64,000 bases of DNA, taken from positions 186,001 to 250,000 of the forward strand of contig NZ_JAAMOX010000002.1 in NCBI RefSeq assembly GCF_011758565.1, given 5' to 3'. The stretch is from Lysinibacter cavernae. GTDB lineage: Bacteria; Actinomycetota; Actinomycetes; Actinomycetales; Microbacteriaceae. The translations under genes and the position numbers were made by a program. Shown here one piece after another: positions 44,892 through 54,165 of the stretch; position 1 is the stretch's first letter; every line of letters starts with the position of its first letter. Below the pieces are notes generated by a model that saw only the letters and a list, made by a program, of their open reading frames with translations, was not told where the DNA came from and ran no database searches.

Positions 44892-46820
44892 ATGAATTCA
44901 ATGGTCAAGTACGCTGCACAAACAGATGAAACGCTCATCGCGCAGAGTCGCGCTGGCGATAAGGATGCCTACGGCGAGCTCTGGCGACGCTACGCGCCGG
45001 GAGGAATCCACGTTGCACGAGCGTTCTCGCGAGGGTTCGACCCAGACGATGTCGTTTCGGAGGCGTTCACCAATGTGTTCGCAAGCCTCCAACGAGGGAA
45101 CGGCCCACAAACGGATTTTAAGTCGTACCTCTACGTGGCTATCCGCAATGTGGCCAGGCGCTGGGGCAAAAACAGCGTTGAAAACAACGACGTCGATCTT
45201 GAGCTCATTGCCGATGAATACCAGCCGGCAAACGACGGCTCTGCGGTCGGCGAACGGATGCTGCTCGCATCCGCATTCAAGGCGCTCAAACCCAAGGACC
45301 AAGAGCTCCTGTGGTTCACCGTCGTTGAAGGGCTACAACCGTCCGAAATCGCAAAACAGAACGGGATGTCCGTCAACTCGGTCACTGTTGCTTCCCATCG
45401 TGCACGCGAGTCACTTCGACAAGCATGGATTCAGGCGCACCTCACCCAGCATCCGACTGAACCGGAGTGCGCCTGGACGATCCAGCGACTCGGCGCACAC
45501 GCACGGGACAAAGCACGAGTACGCGACCACGAACGCATCGAGCGTCATCTCACGTCGTGTTCGTCCTGTCAGATGGTGTACTACGAAGCATCCACCGTTG
45601 CCGTTCGGCTTCGATCGGCGCTCGTACCGCTCGCCGTTGGCATCAGCGGCGCTGCTGGACTCGCCCTGGTCAAATCGTCCATTCCCACCTCAGTATCCGC
45701 CGCCAAAGTCTCATCAGTTGCCATTGGTTCCCTCAGCGTTGGCGGAAAAGCCGCTCTCGTTGCGGCCTCGGCCGTTGGCGCGATCGCCATTGCCACAGCA
45801 GTTGTTGTTCCCCTTTCCCAAGCGCAAAGCGAGTCATCAAATGCCGCCCCGGTGCGAAACGACGCTTCTTCGGAAGTTGAGACATCCGTCGCTGCCGGCG
45901 TCAACGCATCCGATTCGCAGCCCGCAGGACCTGCCAGGGTAGACAACGCAGATCGAACGGTCGCGTCCTCGCCACAGAACAATCATTCCTGGTCGCTTGC
46001 CAACAGCATTCCAAACCCGCTGGAGGCCCCAACGTTTTCCTTTGTTGACGCGACGGTATTCCCCTCGTCAGATCCCGTCATTCGAGGGGAAGCGCTGCCG
46101 GGCGCGACGGTGACGATTGTAACTGCGGGGCTCGGAATTGGCTTTGTGGTGTCGAGTGCACTCGTTTCGGACGAGGGCACCTGGTCAACGCCACTCAGCA
46201 ATATGCCAAACGGCGAGTTCACGGCACGGGCGTATCAGACCACCGAAACCTCTCGTCGCTCTGGAACCACGTCGACGGAGTTCGTAATTTCGAATCAAGA
46301 GCCGGTCGCTGCCCCAGAGGTCGCGAGCGTTGACACCGGGAATGGACGGTTCACCCCGCTACTGAGCGGCACTGGCTCACCCGGCCACCTTGTGCGTGTG
46401 TATGTAAACGACGCGGTTAATGGAGTCTATGTGGATGCAGACGGCACCTGGTCAATTGACGCGGTCAGAGGCGCGCGCATCGGAACAAACGCGGTATCGG
46501 TCACGCAGGAAAACGTACTCAGTCACGTCCACTCGCTCGAGACCACAGTGGGTTCGGTGGAGCTCGTTGCCCCGTCCGCGACAGGAACCATGCTCAATGA
46601 GCGCCAAGGGCAGATTATTGTCGAGTCGATCACCGACTCAACGGTGCTGGTCACCTCAGCGGTCGCTGGGCTCACGCACACCATCAGCCCAACAAGCGGG
46701 CTCGACACTATCTCGGTCTATCCGCGACAGTGGACGATTGACCCGGCAGTTGGGTTCGTCGTTGAGGCACAGTACACCAACAGCCATGGCACCCGGTTGG
46801 GACCGGTTAACCTGAACTAG
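44892..46820 (+). CDS. ECF-type sigma factor fused to anti-sigma-like zinc motif, membrane segments and Ig-like domains
   Basis: A 642-residue fusion. Sigma region 2 lies at about 13-90 (DPDDVVSEAFTNVFASLQRG, YLYVAIRNVARRW), region 4 at about 125-180 (LKPKDQELLWFTVVEGLQPS, VASHRARESLRQAW). The zinc motif uses C193, H219, C223 and C226 (HLTSCSSC). Hydrophobic segments are at about 240-261 and 285-308. The remaining 330 residues hold a Ser/Ala-rich linker and three beta domains; PVIRGEALPGATVTIV and DEGTWSTPL mark bacterial Ig-like folds, the class that dominates the divergent surface protein. The start may be ATG 44892 or 44901; the ribosome-binding site is weak. It resembles ECF groups with large C-terminal extensions. 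It probably senses the envelope or the surface protein and controls its gene (inference). Confidence 0.87.
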   Translation: MNSMVKYAAQTDETLIAQSRAGDKDAYGELWRRYAPGGIHVARAFSRGFDPDDVVSEAFTNVFASLQRGNGPQTDFKSYLYVAIRNVARRWGKNSVENNDVDLELIADEYQPANDGSAVGERMLLASAFKALKPKDQELLWFTVVEGLQPSEIAKQNGMSVNSVTVASHRARESLRQAWIQAHLTQHPTEPECAWTIQRLGAHARDKARVRDHERIERHLTSCSSCQMVYYEASTVAVRLRSALVPLAVGISGAAGLALVKSSIPTSVSAAKVSSVAIGSLSVGGKAALVAASAVGAIAIATAVVVPLSQAQSESSNAAPVRNDASSEVETSVAAGVNASDSQPAGPARVDNADRTVASSPQNNHSWSLANSIPNPLEAPTFSFVDATVFPSSDPVIRGEALPGATVTIVTAGLGIGFVVSSALVSDEGTWSTPLSNMPNGEFTARAYQTTETSRRSGTTSTEFVISNQEPVAAPEVASVDTGNGRFTPLLSGTGSPGHLVRVYVNDAVNGVYVDADGTWSIDAVRGARIGTNAVSVTQENVLSHVHSLETTVGSVELVAPSATGTMLNERQGQIIVESITDSTVLVTSAVAGLTHTISPTSGLDTISVYPRQWTIDPAVGFVVEAQYTNSHGTRLGPVNLN

Positions 46821-47995
46821 CTGGCTGCGCTCGCGAGCCGCCAGAGCGAGGTGATTTCTGCTGACCGTGCGGCATGGAGTGGGTCATCTGTGTCAGTGGC
46901 GCGAGCATGCGTTGGTGCGGTTTGCAGCTGACCCACAACGGTGAGCCCAGCGGCCGAAATGATGCCAGAGAGCTCGTCGGGACGTCGCAACTGAAGCAGC
47001 TCAGCAAGATTCGAGAGCACTAACCAGACTTCACCGTTCTCAGTCAGGTGCTCACCCGCAAGCCGCAGAAATCGACGAAGCATTGCGCTGTCGTTATCGT
47101 AGACCGCGTAGTCAAGGCTCGAAACTGGTACCGCGGGGATCCACGGCGGATTACACACGATAATGTCGGCGCGCCCCTCGGGAAACAGGTCCGTCTGCAG
47201 GACCTCAACGGTATTGGCATAGCCGAGCCGCTCCAGGTTGTCGCGGGCGCATTCAACGGCCCTCGTATCCTGATCCGTTGCCACGACCGAGCCGACGCCA
47301 CGAGCCGCCAGAATTGCCGCAAGCACACCCGTCCCCGTACCAATATCAAACCCAACGGTTGCGCCGTCTGGAAGTGGGGCCGATGCCACGAGGTCCAGGT
47401 ATTCTCCCCTGATGGGCGAGAACACTCCATAGTGCGGGTGGATGCTGGAGCCGAGCGCCGGCACCGGCACGCCCTTTTCCCGCCACTCATGCGCACCGAT
47501 GACGCCCTGAATCTCACGCAACGAAACCAGACTTTCGCCGGAGGCAGGGCCGTAGGCTTCTGTACAGGCAACGCGAACATCCGGCGCGCGTCGCAGGTCA
47601 ATCGCGTAGTCCGCTGAGAGCGGGATCAGCACCCGGCCGAGCAGGTCAGCAAGCATGGCACGCTCTGCGCGGTGACGACGAAATGCCTCCGCCGGATTCC
47701 TGCTGGGCGCGCGACGCTTGCGGAGAATCCGCCGAGACACCGAGCTCAGCAGTTGCCGCCCATTCTGGAAGTCGCCTCGCCAGATGATCGCCGAGCCCGA
47801 ACGCAGGATACGCAAAGCGGCATCCGCACTCATCGAATCGTCGGCGAGCTGACCGTGAACAGCGCCGTCTGCAAACCTCGTTTGAGCAAACCAGGTGAGC
47901 GTCACGGTCTCACCGTCGTCAACGTATTCGACCTCGTGGGCAAACCCACGGGGCGCAGTTGCCTCAAACTGAATTGAGTCGGTATCAAGATCCAC
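46817..47995 (-). CDS. Class I SAM-dependent methyltransferase with N-terminal DUF7059-like domain
   Basis: A 392-residue methyltransferase. The N-terminal 170 residues form an all-helical/beta domain seen in actinobacterial homologues. The catalytic part has motif I VGFDIGTGTGVLAAILAARG, motif II VVATDQDTRAVECARDN, and NPPW (VCNPPWIPAVP), the signature of HemK/PrmC-type N-methyltransferases that modify glutamine, adenine or guanine. Target unknown. Its stop overlaps the stop of the sigma fusion gene by four bases, in the shared CTAG. Confidence 0.88.
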   Translation of the reverse strand: MDLDTDSIQFEATAPRGFAHEVEYVDDGETVTLTWFAQTRFADGAVHGQLADDSMSADAALRILRSGSAIIWRGDFQNGRQLLSSVSRRILRKRRAPSRNPAEAFRRHRAERAMLADLLGRVLIPLSADYAIDLRRAPDVRVACTEAYGPASGESLVSLREIQGVIGAHEWREKGVPVPALGSSIHPHYGVFSPIRGEYLDLVASAPLPDGATVGFDIGTGTGVLAAILAARGVGSVVATDQDTRAVECARDNLERLGYANTVEVLQTDLFPEGRADIIVCNPPWIPAVPVSSLDYAVYDNDSAMLRRFLRLAGEHLTENGEVWLVLSNLAELLQLRRPDELSGIISAAGLTVVGQLQTAPTHARATDTDDPLHAARSAEITSLWRLASAAS

Positions 47996-48063
47996 AGATT
48001 CTCCTGACCACGGATGGACGTCAAACGGCCAGCGAGCGGTCGAGGCAGATGGCTACTGTTAGT

Positions 48064-49110
48064 TTACGCGGGCGGCTGATGACCTGGCTGAGCGTTGCCC
48101 GGCTGCTGCTGGGGCTGGCCAGGCTGAGGAACCGGCTGCCCGGGGAAGGCCTGGGGCGGCATCATCGGCTGCGGCTGGCCGTAGCCCTGCGGAGGCATCC
48201 CCTGCTGCGGCATGCCTTGCGGAGGCATCCCCTGCTGCGGCATGCCTTGCGGAGGCATGCCCTGCTGAGGATAGCCCTGCTGCTGTGGAATCGGGGCGTA
48301 CGGTTGCGGCATTGGCGCACCCTGGCCCTGAATCGGCTGATACGCGAATCGCGCCCCGGCACGAGCCTGGTTGAATGCCGCGGCCTGCTGTTGCTGGGCC
48401 GCACGCTTTTCGGCACGGACGTCAGCGTTGAAGTACCACTGCAGCAGCATCGTGATGGCAAAGAAGAGGCCGGTCAGGATGAGCACGGCAACGGCGATGC
48501 GCCAGTAGAGTTCCGAGACCTCAACATCAAACGCCTGGATACCGAGCGGCGCCGTAAACATGATGCCTGACAGGATCGACAGCACCCCTGTCGTAAACGC
48601 AAAACGAGTGAGGACGGACGACGATCCGGCGGTAAGCCTCAGCAGCCAGTCAGCCGCAAAGATGACCAAGCGAGTTACCCCGATGACCACAACGCAGTAC
48701 CAGAGAATACCAACAAAGAGCAGGTACTCATCGTTCTTTGTGATCCAGATGATGATCAGCGAGAGGCCAAGCATGTACGTGTTGCCAATGAGCGCAAGCG
48801 GCGCATACCACTCGCTATTCTTGCCAATTCTCGTGTCGAGAGCGGTGAACAGCGTGAACGCGGCAAAGAGGCCGAGCGTGCTGAACACGCGCACGAAGCG
48901 GCCGTCAAAGTCGCCAACAAACAATAACGCGATCGAAGCAACCGAGACGATCACAAGCAGCACAATGCTGACCTTCAAGAACGTCGTGAGCGTGCGCTGC
49001 TGGGACGTGGCAGGAGGTTGGGTCTGCTGCTGGTGCTGCGGTTGTGCTGGCTGCTGGGCAAACTGGGGGTTCGGCTCGTGACCGAATGGCGGCTGCTGAT
49101 GCTGCGTCAT
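48064..49110 (-). CDS. Integral membrane protein with Gln/Pro-rich ends
   Basis: A 348-residue protein. The first 38 residues are rich in Gln and Pro; about six to seven membrane segments follow (LKVSIVLLVIVSVASIALLF to VLILTGLFFAITMLLQWYF). The last 110 residues are again low complexity, with MPPQGMPQQG repeated; in the DNA this is a 30-bp tandem repeat at 48191-48280. No family was recognised. Such tails often hold protein-protein contacts. Confidence 0.78.
   Translation of the reverse strand: MTQHQQPPFGHEPNPQFAQQPAQPQHQQQTQPPATSQQRTLTTFLKVSIVLLVIVSVASIALLFVGDFDGRFVRVFSTLGLFAAFTLFTALDTRIGKNSEWYAPLALIGNTYMLGLSLIIIWITKNDEYLLFVGILWYCVVVIGVTRLVIFAADWLLRLTAGSSSVLTRFAFTTGVLSILSGIMFTAPLGIQAFDVEVSELYWRIAVAVLILTGLFFAITMLLQWYFNADVRAEKRAAQQQQAAAFNQARAGARFAYQPIQGQGAPMPQPYAPIPQQQGYPQQGMPPQGMPQQGMPPQGMPQQGMPPQGYGQPQPMMPPQAFPGQPVPQPGQPQQQPGNAQPGHQPPA
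48191..48280 (-). repeat. Three tandem 30-bp units coding MPPQGMPQQG
   Basis: Units at 48191-48220 and 48221-48250 are identical; the third (48251-48280) has drifted. The repeat is in frame inside the membrane protein gene and could change copy number without frameshift. Confidence 0.85.
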
Positions 49111-49157
49111 GATGATCTCCTCAAAGGACGGATATCAAGCGTACCGCGCGACGGTTC

Positions 49158-49757
49158 TTAGAAGAGCATAAACGGCGACGGCGTTTTCGTTTCGACCCCG
49201 CCAAGGGATACCGTGAGGCGATAGGTTGCACCGCCGGCCGGAACCGACTCACGGTCGGGCAGGTCGCAAGTATCAGGCGCGCTGCGCGTGCGGTCCCAGG
49301 AAATAGGCGCCGTCTTCTTTGGGTCGCTCGGCTCGAACGTCACCTCGGTATCCTGCGCAGCCGTCTGGCAGTCAGTCGAGGTCCAGTACACTTCGTCGCC
49401 ACTCATGACGGTCAGCACCATCTGCGAGGTGCCCGCGTTCACCGTGCACGGCGTTGTGCCCGAGTTTGAGATGGTCATCGAAAGCTGCGGATTCTCGCCT
49501 TCCTGGTAGGAAGTCTTGTCTACAACGGGAAGAACGACAACGGCACCGGGGGCACAAGGCTCAACCGCTGGCGTCTCCACACCGGCAGAAGCGTCAGGAG
49601 TCGGGGCGGCAACTGGTTTCGCGTCGCCTGCCCCTGGTCGCACGATAATGAGCACAATCACGGCGATGACCGCGACAAGCCCAAGCAACACAACGAGGCG
49701 GCGGCGCGCATAGACACGACGAGACTCGGGACCGACCGGGTTCTTGATCGTAGACAT
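49158..49757 (-). CDS. Membrane-anchored extracellular protein of unknown function
   Basis: A 199-residue protein with a cytoplasmic N-terminus containing several arginines (RRVYARRRL), one membrane helix (VVLLGLVAVIAVIVLIIV) and an exported beta-sandwich-like domain (LSMTISNSGTTPCTVNAGTS, then MVLTVMSGDEVYWTSTDC) with four cysteines. ATG 49757 is used in preference to GTG 49763. Similar actinobacterial proteins have no known function. It follows the GNAT gene on the same strand. Confidence 0.78.
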   Translation of the reverse strand: MSTIKNPVGPESRRVYARRRLVVLLGLVAVIAVIVLIIVRPGAGDAKPVAAPTPDASAGVETPAVEPCAPGAVVVLPVVDKTSYQEGENPQLSMTISNSGTTPCTVNAGTSQMVLTVMSGDEVYWTSTDCQTAAQDTEVTFEPSDPKKTAPISWDRTRSAPDTCDLPDRESVPAGGATYRLTVSLGGVETKTPSPFMLF

Positions 49758-49816
49758 GACCACAGGGTAGCGAGAATTCGGGCCAGAACGCCGGAGACAC
49801 GGCGGGATTCAGCTGT

Positions 49817-50341
49817 CTACAAGTGTTTGAGCATACGAGTATTGCCAAGCGTATTTTGTTTGACGCGGGCGAGTTCGAGGAACTCAGCGATTCCCTCGTC
49901 TGGAGAGCGAACAAGCTCAGAATACTGTTCGGCGTCGATGATGTCACCGCTCTGGGGGTCGCGGAGCGCTTCAAAACCGTTCCGTTCAAAAAAGTCAACC
50001 TCGAAGGTGAGGCAAAAGAGTCGACTCAGTCCGAGGTCACGGGCGGCATCCTCAAGCGAGGACAACAGGGCACGACCAACACCGTGCCCCTTCGCATCCG
50101 CGCTCACGGCAAGCGTGCGCACTTCGCCGAGGTCTTCCCACATGACGTGGAGTGCCCCACAACCGAGAACCTCGCCCTGAGCGTTTTCGGCAATACGGAA
50201 CTCTTGCACCGCCTCATAGAGCACAACCTTCTCTTTACCGAGCAGGATGCGAGCGTCAACAAGAGGTTCGATCAACCTCTGAATGTGCGGGATGTCGGAG
50301 GTGCGGGCCGGCCGCACCGTCACCGTGGTCTGTTCCGTCAT
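49817..50341 (-). CDS. GNAT-family amino-acid N-acetyltransferase
   Basis: A 174-residue acetyltransferase. VRTLAVSADAKGHGVGRALL is the acetyl-CoA binding motif A, and RLFCLTFEVDFFERNGFEAL is motif B. The N-terminal TVRPARTSDIPHIQRLIEPL and the LLGKEKVVLYEAVQEFRIAE stretch match short actinobacterial N-acetylglutamate synthases (ArgA type, as in Mycobacterium), so a role in starting arginine synthesis is likely. No other arginine gene is nearby. A nested palindrome lies just upstream. Confidence 0.85.
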   Translation of the reverse strand: MTEQTTVTVRPARTSDIPHIQRLIEPLVDARILLGKEKVVLYEAVQEFRIAENAQGEVLGCGALHVMWEDLGEVRTLAVSADAKGHGVGRALLSSLEDAARDLGLSRLFCLTFEVDFFERNGFEALRDPQSGDIIDAEQYSELVRSPDEGIAEFLELARVKQNTLGNTRMLKHL

Positions 50342-50358
50342 CCCTCAAGCCTAGCGGG

Positions 50359-50430
50359 GCTCGCGGGGTGCATTCTCGTTCGTGGGGTGCGATAAATTGC
50401 GCCCCACGAGAAAAAGCGCGCCCCACGAGC
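50359..50430. repeat. Nested extragenic palindrome, copy 2
   Basis: Same design as 5389-5460: direct words at 50359-50372 and 50377-50390, inverted words at 50399-50410 and 50417-50430, all variants of GCTCGTGGGGTGCG. It lies just upstream of the GNAT start and between it and the end of clpC. Confidence 0.85.
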
Positions 50431-50444
50431 GGGGGTTAACGCAG

Positions 50445-50480
50445 TTGTGCCGCCTTTCCCAGTAAGGAAAGGCGGCACAA
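50445..50480 (-). terminator. Terminator downstream of clpC
   Basis: TTGTGCCGCCTTTCC (50445-50459) and its complement GGAAAGGCGGCACAA (50466-50480) form a perfect 15-bp stem with a 6-base loop, 16 bases after the clpC stop. Confidence 0.88.
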
Positions 50481-50495
50481 GCTTAGGCAGCGAGG

Positions 50496-53024
50496 CTAGC
50501 TGGCGATTTCGCCAGGGGTTGGGGCGGTGGATGCCGCTGCCGCAGCAGACGACGCAACCGACGAACCAACCGTCGACTCTTCGCGCGAAATGGTCTCAAA
50601 CGTAAACGCACGGTCTACGAAGTCCACCTTGACGTGGTCTCCTGCCTTGAGTTCTCCGTTGAGGATCTTCTCGCTGAGCTTGTCTTCGATTTCGCTCTGC
50701 ACGGCGCGACGCAGCGGACGCGCTCCCAGAGTTGGGTCGAAGCCAACCTCGATGAGGCGCTTCTTGGCGGGCTCCGAAACCTCGATCGACATATCGCGGT
50801 CGAGCATACGGTCGCGCAGTCGGGCCACAAACAGATCGACGATCTGCAGGAGCTCCACTGGGCTGAGCTGCGGGAACACGATGACGTCGTCAACGCGGTT
50901 GAGGAACTCTGGCTTGAAGTGCTTCTTGAGCTCCTCGTTGACCTTGCCCTTCATCTGGCTGTAGTCGGCCTCGGTGTCACCCTCAACCTGGAAACCAACG
51001 GGGCCGCCAGCGATGTCGCGGGCGCCGAGGTTGGTCGTCATGATGATGACGGTGTTCTTGAAGTCAACAACACGGCCCTGACCATCGGTGAGGCGACCCT
51101 CTTCGAGGATCTGCAGCAGCGAGTTGAAGATGTCAGGGTGGGCCTTCTCGATCTCGTCAAAGAGCACAACGCTAAAGGGCTTGCGGCGTACCTTCTCGGT
51201 GAGCTGTCCGCCTTCTTCAAAGCCAACAAATCCGGGAGGGGCACCAAACAGTCGCGAAACCGTGTGCTTTTCGCCGTACTCGGACATGTCGAGCGAGATC
51301 ATCGCGTCTTCGTCGTCAAACAGGAACTCGGCGAGGGCCTTGGCAAGCTCGGTCTTTCCGACACCGGTTGGGCCGGCGAAGATGAACGAACCGCTCGGGC
51401 GCTTCGGGTCTTTGAGTCCGGCACGCTGGCGGCGGATGGTGCGGGCGAGTGCCGAGATGGCCTCGTCCTGACCGATCACGCGCTGGTGCAGGGCCTTTTC
51501 CATAAAGACGAGTCGCGAGGACTCCTCTTCGGTGAGCTTGAAGACGGGGATGCCCGTCGCCTGAGCCAGCACCTCTGCGATGAGACCCTCGTCGACCTGA
51601 GCGGTGGTCTGCACGTCGCCGGCACGCCACTTCTTCTCAAGGCGCAGGCGCTCGCCGAGCAGGCTCTTCTCTTCGTCGCGCAGCGAGGCTGCCTTCTCGA
51701 AGTCCTGGTCTTCGATCGCCGTTTCCTTTGCGTGGCGGACTCCGGCGATCTTCTCGTCGAACTCGCGCAGCTCTGGTGGCGACGAGAGGATCGAGAGGCG
51801 AAGGCGGGCGCCAGCCTCGTCGATCAGGTCGATTGCCTTGTCTGGCAGGAAGCGGTCGCTCACGTAACGGTCGGCGAGGTTGGCCGCCGCGACAATTGCG
51901 CCGTCGGTGATGGATACCTTGTGGAATGCCTCGTACTTGTCGCGCAGCCCCTTGAGGATGTTGATGGTGTGCGGCAGGCTCGGCTCTGCGACCTGGATCG
52001 ACTGGAAGCGGCGCTCGAGCGCGGCATCCTTCTCGAAGTGCTTGCGGTATTCGTCGAGCGTGGTCGCACCGATGGTCTGCAGTTCACCACGGGCAAGCAG
52101 CGGCTTGAGGATGCTGGCAGCATCGATCGCGCCTTCTGCGGCTCCGGCGCCAACGAGCGTGTGAATCTCGTCAATAAAGACGATGATGTCGCCACGGGTC
52201 TTGATCTCTTTGGTGACCTTCTTGAGGCGCTCTTCGAAATCACCGCGGTAGCGGCTTCCGGCGATGAGCGATCCGAGGTCAAGCGAGTACAGCTGCTTGT
52301 CTTTGAGCGTCTCGGGAACATCGCCCTTGACGATGGCCTGGGCGAGGCCCTCAACGACGGCCGTCTTACCAACGCCTGGTTCACCGATGAGGACGGGGTT
52401 GTTCTTGGAGCGGCGAGACAGGATCTGCATCACGCGCTCTACTTCTTTTTCACGACCGATAACAGGGTCGAGCTTGCCGTCGCGGGCGGCGTGGGTGAGG
52501 TTGACGCCGAACTGGTCAAGAACCTGCGATCCCTTGTCGTTGCTGGCGCTTTCGTTTCCACCAACGGCAACTGCTTCTTTGCCACTCTGGTAGCCGCTGA
52601 GCAGCTGGATGACGGTCTGGCGAACGCGGTTGAGGTCTGCTCCGAGCTTAACGAGCACCTGGGCGGCTACACCCTCGCCCTCACGAATGAGGCCAAGCAG
52701 GATGTGCTCGGTGCCGATGTAGTTGTGGCCGAGCTGGAGCGCTTCGCGGAGGCTGAGCTCGAGCACCTTTTTAGCGCGCGGGGTGAACGGGATGTGCCCG
52801 GTCGGCTGCTGCTGCCCGGTGCCAATAATGTCGGTCACCTGCTCGCGCACTGCGTCGAGCGAGATGCCGAGCGACTCAAGCGCCTTGGCGGCCACGCCCT
52901 CACCCTCATGAATGAGACCGAGCAAAATGTGCTCGGTGCCAATGTAGTTGTGGTTGAGCATCTTGGCTTCTTCTTGCGCCAAAACGACCACTCGACGCGC
53001 CCGGTCGGTAAATCTTTCAAACAT
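50496..53024 (-). CDS. clpC: ATP-dependent Clp protease ATP-binding subunit ClpC
   Basis: An 842-residue Hsp100 unfoldase that feeds proteins to ClpP. Two Clp N-terminal repeats cover residues 1-145 ([20 protein letters not shown] and its near copy). The first AAA+ module has Walker A GEPGVGKT (214-221) and [13 protein letters not shown]; a UVR-containing middle segment ([20 protein letters not shown]) follows; the second AAA+ module has [16 protein letters not shown] and [22 protein letters not shown] contains the ClpP-docking VGF-type loop. All catalytic motifs are intact and length is normal. Transcribed alone toward a strong terminator. Confidence 0.98.
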   Translation of the reverse strand: MFERFTDRARRVVVLAQEEAKMLNHNYIGTEHILLGLIHEGEGVAAKALESLGISLDAVREQVTDIIGTGQQQPTGHIPFTPRAKKVLELSLREALQLGHNYIGTEHILLGLIREGEGVAAQVLVKLGADLNRVRQTVIQLLSGYQSGKEAVAVGGNESASNDKGSQVLDQFGVNLTHAARDGKLDPVIGREKEVERVMQILSRRSKNNPVLIGEPGVGKTAVVEGLAQAIVKGDVPETLKDKQLYSLDLGSLIAGSRYRGDFEERLKKVTKEIKTRGDIIVFIDEIHTLVGAGAAEGAIDAASILKPLLARGELQTIGATTLDEYRKHFEKDAALERRFQSIQVAEPSLPHTINILKGLRDKYEAFHKVSITDGAIVAAANLADRYVSDRFLPDKAIDLIDEAGARLRLSILSSPPELREFDEKIAGVRHAKETAIEDQDFEKAASLRDEEKSLLGERLRLEKKWRAGDVQTTAQVDEGLIAEVLAQATGIPVFKLTEEESSRLVFMEKALHQRVIGQDEAISALARTIRRQRAGLKDPKRPSGSFIFAGPTGVGKTELAKALAEFLFDDEDAMISLDMSEYGEKHTVSRLFGAPPGFVGFEEGGQLTEKVRRKPFSVVLFDEIEKAHPDIFNSLLQILEEGRLTDGQGRVVDFKNTVIIMTTNLGARDIAGGPVGFQVEGDTEADYSQMKGKVNEELKKHFKPEFLNRVDDVIVFPQLSPVELLQIVDLFVARLRDRMLDRDMSIEVSEPAKKRLIEVGFDPTLGARPLRRAVQSEIEDKLSEKILNGELKAGDHVKVDFVDRAFTFETISREESTVGSSVASSAAAAASTAPTPGEIAS

Positions 53025-53332
53025 TGGTCACTCCTCACGGTGGGCATGTGTTGCCTTGTATAGAGAGTAACGACCGAAGCTCGGAAATATGCCGGTGTTC
53101 GCCCTAGGCATACCGCAGGCTTCTTGACTGAGTCTCGTCGCGAATGCTGGCGCATGCGACAGCGGGCACAAGCCATAGCGCGAGCGACGTCCCATGGTCA
53201 GTCGCAGCCGCAGTAGCAGCCGTGCGAAGTGAGGCCAAGGCAATGAAACTCACCGAGATGAGACACCAGCCCCTCGCCCACATATCCGCCTCGACCAGGC
53301 ACCAACGTGGGCCACATCCTCCACCAAACGAC

Positions 53333-53392
53333 ATCGAGGGCGGGTTTTCTCCCCACTGTTGCGAGAAATAGGGAGGACTTCCCGCCCTCGAT
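53333..53392. repeat. Inverted repeat with inner stem
   Basis: ATCGAGGGCGGG (53333-53344) pairs perfectly with 53381-53392; inside, CTCCC and GGGAG can also pair. It lies in otherwise empty sequence and could be a remnant of a mobile element end or a terminator. No transposase fragment was recognised next to it. Confidence 0.7.
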
Positions 53393-53461
53393 TCCCCAAG
53401 GCACCTTGGCTGTGTGGCAGGAGGGATACCTCGGTTGTGTCATGGCCGTCGCAAGCTCAGG

Positions 53462-53504
53462 TTGCACTTATTATCGATTATCGTTATGTTAACGATAATC
53501 GATA
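53462..53504 (+). promoter_or_regulatory. Promoter with overlapping perfect operator for the DUF2975/XRE pair
   Basis: TTGCAC (53462-53467) and TATGTT (53485-53490) are 17 bases apart, a good sigma-70-type promoter. TATCGATTATCGTTA (53472-53486) and its exact complement (53490-53504) form a 15-bp inverted repeat with a 3-base centre that covers the spacer and -10 box. It ends 31 bases before the DUF2975 start, as expected for a repressor site used by the XRE protein of the pair. Confidence 0.8.
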
Positions 53505-53535
53505 CATAGATTCGTTCATTACCCCCTGGAGCACC

Positions 53536-54165
53536 ATGCACGCGAGCACCAAACAACCATCCCGCGCCGAACAACGGGCAAATAAAGCACTCGTCTGGGT
53601 GGTATTTGTTGGTGCCATCGTCAGCGCATTCGCAACGCTGGCGATGGCCACTGTCGCAATCGTTCGTCAACTCACAACCGGCGAATACGACGTCAGTCTG
53701 AACGCCGAAACCCCGGCTCCAGCGAGCTTTGGATCGGCAACCATCAACGAGGGGACCCTCAGCGCCGCGCAGCTGACCGTGTCAGACCTCACACCGGGAG
53801 CTTCAGCTCTACTCATCGGCGGACAGGTGGCGTTTCTCCTCACCGCACTCTCAATCGCTGTCGCCGTGGCCGTCCTGTGCTGGGGCAACCTCAAGGGCAA
53901 GCCGTTCACCCGCGGGGCGTCCCGCAGCTTCGCACTGCTCGGTGCCGCGCTGCTTATTGGTTCGCTGCTCAGCCAAGCGCTCACCGGATTCGGCGGATGG
54001 CTCGTCGCCGAGCAGCTCAACGGAGTGGGCGAGAGCAACCAATACTGGCCGCTCAGCCTCAATATCTCTGCGCTCCCAATCGTGGCCGGATTTGTGGTCA
54101 TGGTCATTGCGCTGAGCTTTGAAGTTGGCGAACGGATGCAGCGCGACACGGACGGGCTTGTGTAG
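53536..54165 (+). CDS. DUF2975-like membrane protein
   Basis: A 209-residue protein with four membrane segments (VWVVFVGAIVSAFATLAMAT, LIGGQVAFLLTALSIAVAVA, FALLGAALLIGSLLSQALTG and IVAGFVVMVIALSFEVGERM). The layout, with an extracytoplasmic loop after the first helix, and the downstream small XRE gene match DUF2975 membrane protein/YozG-like regulator pairs. GGAG lies before ATG 53536. Function of the family is unknown; a role in sensing at the membrane is a guess. Confidence 0.8.
   Translation: MHASTKQPSRAEQRANKALVWVVFVGAIVSAFATLAMATVAIVRQLTTGEYDVSLNAETPAPASFGSATINEGTLSAAQLTVSDLTPGASALLIGGQVAFLLTALSIAVAVAVLCWGNLKGKPFTRGASRSFALLGAALLIGSLLSQALTGFGGWLVAEQLNGVGESNQYWPLSLNISALPIVAGFVVMVIALSFEVGERMQRDTDGLV

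Larger units (their letters stand above)
53025..53535. promoter_or_regulatory. Divergent region between clpC and the DUF2975 gene
   Basis: A 511-bp gap. Near clpC, GTTCGCCCTAGGCATA (53097-53112) partly resembles a ClgR-type site, but this is weak. The middle, 53105-53330, has no convincing gene. A 12-bp inverted repeat (53333-53344 with 53381-53392) encloses a second short stem. The right end holds the promoter and operator of the DUF2975/XRE pair, listed separately. Confidence 0.45.

Noticed and set aside
50634-53063. Very long plus-strand open frame opposite clpC
   Set aside because: Mirror frame of clpC; low-complexity translation without any domain, while clpC is unmistakable.
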